Shown one piece after another: positions 39,754-40,347 of a DNA stretch of 40,347 nt (within the stretch, counting starts at the first letter, position 1; each line of letters starts with the position of its first letter). The notes under the pieces were generated by a model. It worked only from the letters and a program-made list of their open reading frames with translations, did no database searches and was not told where the DNA came from. Source of the stretch: Oscillospiraceae bacterium (lineage in GTDB: Bacteria > Bacillota > Clostridia > Oscillospirales > Oscillospiraceae); the NCBI GenBank assembly GCA_009787995.1, contig WQSH01000012.1, positions 1 through 40,347 of the forward strand, written 5' to 3'. The translations under genes were made by a program, and so were the position numbers.

Positions 39754-40146
39754 TCATTTCACCCCGATTTCAGAGAGCCAAGCTTTTACCTTGTCGGGGG
39801 CGGAAGCCACCTCTTCGCCCTTTATGGCAAAGCTTGCCAGAACTGTCGAATTTGGGCATAGCGCCGTGATATCCGCTGCGACATTTTGCAGCCCGCCCAT
39901 GCCGTGAGTGCAGAAGGGGACAACGGTCTTCCCGGATAGGTCCTTAGCTTCCAGGTATGCCTTGACCTCAGGGACGATTGTAGCTGCGTAGTTCGGCGAA
40001 CCGACAAAAACGGTGTCAAACGCTGCGACATCCGTGTTGTCCGCAACCTTTGCAAGCGTCCCGCCGACTTCAGCATGAATAAATTGCGCCAGCTTCTCGG
40101 TGTTTCCGCTCTGTGACCAGTAGACCACTAAAGAATTTTTGCTCAT
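39754..40146 (-). CDS. Flavodoxin
   Basis: 130 residues, short-chain flavodoxin-like, starting MSKNSLVVYWSQSGNTEKLA: SQSGNTEKL is the FMN phosphate loop. Further FMN-site segments are VFVGSPNYAATIVP and PFCTHGMGGLQNV. Low-potential one-electron carrier in the cytoplasm, able to replace ferredoxin and, for example, to feed radical-SAM enzymes such as the activase in this window (inference). Good RBS (TTGGAGGACAAAAT) before the ATG. Its promoter must lie within or beyond the palindromic segment at the window edge. Confidence 0.88.
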   Translation of the reverse strand: MSKNSLVVYWSQSGNTEKLAQFIHAEVGGTLAKVADNTDVAAFDTVFVGSPNYAATIVPEVKAYLEAKDLSGKTVVPFCTHGMGGLQNVAADITALCPNSTVLASFAIKGEEVASAPDKVKAWLSEIGVK

Positions 40147-40171
40147 ATTTTGTCCTCCAAATAAATAAAAT

Positions 40172-40347
40172 GGATTGGTTACAATTCAGTGTCTGCTATC
40201 AGTCCGGCATTGAGAAGCCTGCACACTCCTCTACGCTCGGTCAGCTGACGTGACAGTAGCCGGAATTCCCTCTCTACGATGAGCGCACAGGCTTCTCAAT
40301 GCCTGCTACTAGGTTTTCTTGGCTGGCACTGAATTGTTACAATGGAT
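40172..40347. repeat. Nested imperfect palindrome, candidate MITE-like or structured repeat (may continue past window)
   Basis: Outer arms ACAATTCAGTG/CACTGAATTGT (40181-40191, 40327-40337) and inner arms GGCATTGAGAAGCCTG/CAGGCTTCTCAATGCC (40206-40221, 40288-40303), both perfect (11 and 16 bp), with a 66-nt centre. GTCAGCTGAC (40240-40249) is a smaller perfect palindrome and CTCTACG is present twice. No ORF of note. It lies directly upstream of the flavodoxin gene. It could be a terminal-inverted-repeat miniature element or an mRNA structure; no transposase is present. Confidence 0.6.

Noticed and set aside
40172-40347. Integron attC-like or phage attachment site
   Set aside because: attC sites carry RYYYAAC/GTTRRRY core boxes at the ends; here the ends read TTACAAT and GTTACAA, which do not fit, and no integrase or cassette array is seen.
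1-40347. CRISPR array, prophage or transposon island
   Set aside because: No regularly spaced repeats, integrase, transposase, capsid or tail genes were visible.

Overview
The window looks like chromosomal DNA from an anaerobic Firmicute of the Clostridia type. The sequence supports this with oxygen-sensitive enzymes (a glycyl-radical activase and four 4Fe-4S/FMN/FAD flavoenzymes), many TTG and GTG starts behind strong AGGAGG-like ribosome sites, consensus TTGACA/TATAAT promoters, a C. difficile-like sortase signal (SPATG), an ECF sigma factor with a DUF4179-type partner, and type IV pilus genes. No rRNA, tRNA, CRISPR array, transposase or phage gene was seen. The species cannot be named from the sequence.

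Region 1 (1-1.7 kb): the 3' end of a short-chain dehydrogenase with a polyproline run, then a membrane-anchored PrsA/SurA-like foldase and a strong terminator. Region 2 (1.7-10 kb and 14.6-19.5 kb): an accessory redox cluster. It holds four paralogous flavoenzymes of the 2,4-dienoyl-CoA reductase/BaiCD/BaiH type, a glycyl-radical-enzyme activase with no partner enzyme in the window, a YqhD/BDH-type alcohol dehydrogenase, a fumarate-reductase-like flavoprotein, a uroporphyrinogen-decarboxylase/MtaA-like protein and an alpha/beta hydrolase. They lie in divergent operons: activase-OYE1 facing OYE2-OYE3-ADH, hydrolase facing UroD-like, and OYE4-flavoprotein. My inference is anaerobic reduction or demethylation of one or more unsaturated, possibly aromatic or steroid-like substrates. 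The substrate is not visible. Embedded at 10.1-13.6 kb is a cell-surface module: an ECF sigma factor, its overlapping membrane partner, and a sortase-anchored Pro/Glu-rich surface protein with a long structured leader.

Region 3 (19.5-26.6 kb, all minus strand): a CorC/HlyC-type membrane protein, a PilT-like ATPase, a decayed P-loop kinase remnant absent from the ORF track, a Cys-rich small-domain protein, four small pilin-like membrane proteins, a PilC/GspF platform protein and a transglutaminase-like lipoprotein. This is a compact pilus or secretion-like locus with no PilB, no prepilin peptidase and no classical major pilin.

Region 4 (26.8-40.3 kb): mostly housekeeping genes. These are nifS-mnmA (tRNA thiolation) divergent from phzF-like/mtaB-like; a large HTH regulator divergent from a CoA-acylating aldehyde dehydrogenase; a polysaccharide deacetylase divergent from serC-serA-lipid kinase-ymdB; a flavodoxin; and at the right edge a nested imperfect palindrome that may be a mobile or structured repeat.

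Two regulatory themes stand out. The hydrolase and nifS genes each have a TTGAMA-N17-TATNNT promoter ending exactly 7 nt before the ATG, so both look leaderless. The nifS and phzF promoters have overlapping -10 boxes.
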